Assembly (NCBI GenBank): GCA_002440965.1
Contig: DJWJ01000038.1
Location: forward strand, 1-59,407
Source: Candidatus Omnitrophica bacterium UBA6233
GTDB taxonomy: Bacteria; Omnitrophota; Gorgyraeia; Gygaellales; Profunditerraquicolaceae
Direction: 5' to 3'
Length of the DNA: 59,407 nucleotides
The notes below the pieces were generated by a model. It was not told the origin of the DNA and did no database searches. It worked only from the letters and a program-made list of their open reading frames with translations. The position numbers and the translations under genes are program-made. Positions 59,321 through 59,407 of this stretch are shown here, in pieces (position 1 is the stretch's first letter; each line of letters opens with the position of its first letter).

Positions 59321-59407
59321 GCCTTTTCTCGTCGGGAACTGGGAATGATACCATAGATCCTTACCCCCTCCCCTGTGAGGGAAAATTAACCAAGCTTCTC
59401 TGTATAA

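Noticed and set aside
59330..59407. Possible ArgR operator or start of another gene upstream of argC
   Set aside because: No convincing ARG box and no open frame with a start and RBS before the window edge.

Overview
The window is a dense, almost entirely minus-strand stretch of a Gram-negative-type bacterial chromosome. It encodes a secretin with type IV pilus inner-membrane proteins, an LL-diaminopimelate aminotransferase pathway for lysine and peptidoglycan, many short gene overlaps, and an AmmeMemoRadiSam gene set. This gene mix, with the short-repeat-rich intergenic DNA, fits an uncultured lineage such as Candidatus Omnitrophota (PVC superphylum). That placement is inference from gene content and was not tested by phylogeny.

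Layout, left to right. 1-207: end of a transposase-like gene, the only convincing plus-strand gene. 204-4921: sugar-nucleotide cluster (rmlA, rmlB, a RmlD-like reductase, a paratose/tyvelose-epimerase-like SDR, a SemiSWEET, and an unknown beta-repeat protein). 4931-10930: housekeeping run tyrS, rpsA, plsC, phosphohexomutase, rpe, nadD. 11125-16575: proA, proB, obgE, rplU, rng and a half-length radical-SAM-linked protein. 16597-17579: two pilin-like genes. 17789-23112: mtaB, rsmE, a CcdA/SafE-like membrane protein, a Memo-AMMECR1 fusion and the AmmeMemoRadiSam radical SAM enzyme. 23145-23217: tRNA-Ala(CGC). 23299-33949: type IV pilus/type II secretion-like locus (five pilin-like genes, PilC, PilB, secretin, PilP, PilO, a PilM-PilN fusion, a small HTH regulator, a PilX-like protein and a winged-helix protein). 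34088-44562: a large TPR protein, uvrA, two glycosyltransferases, a small duplicated basic protein, an aspartate-dehydrogenase-like protein and a TMTC-like TPR membrane protein. 44555-59264: a biosynthetic supercluster panC, folK, dapL, dapB, dapA, dapF, lysA, argH, argG, argF, argD, argB, argJ, argC, with a good promoter in front of argC.

The most unusual content is repetitive. At least seven copies of a roughly 132-bp imperfect palindrome (five exactly 132 bp) lie between genes. Each arm is built from heptanucleotides of the form NNNCAAA in a fixed order: four heptads, one 11-mer, three heptads, then a CC/GG centre. A sister family uses NNNCCAA heptads, and further 7-nt-periodic arrays lie beside the elements and inside dapF and argC. 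Two of the 132-bp copies are translated and form the predicted Sec signal peptides of two unrelated exported proteins (Memo-AMMECR1 and the TPR protein). A separate 45-bp REP-like palindrome occurs three times, once in frame inside rmlB.

Together the genes cover arginine synthesis by the cyclic acetyl pathway, lysine/DAP synthesis, two steps of proline synthesis, sugar-nucleotide supply for surface glycans, pilus or secretion assembly, and a possibly extracytoplasmic AmmeMemoRadiSam system next to a CcdA-like electron-transfer membrane protein.
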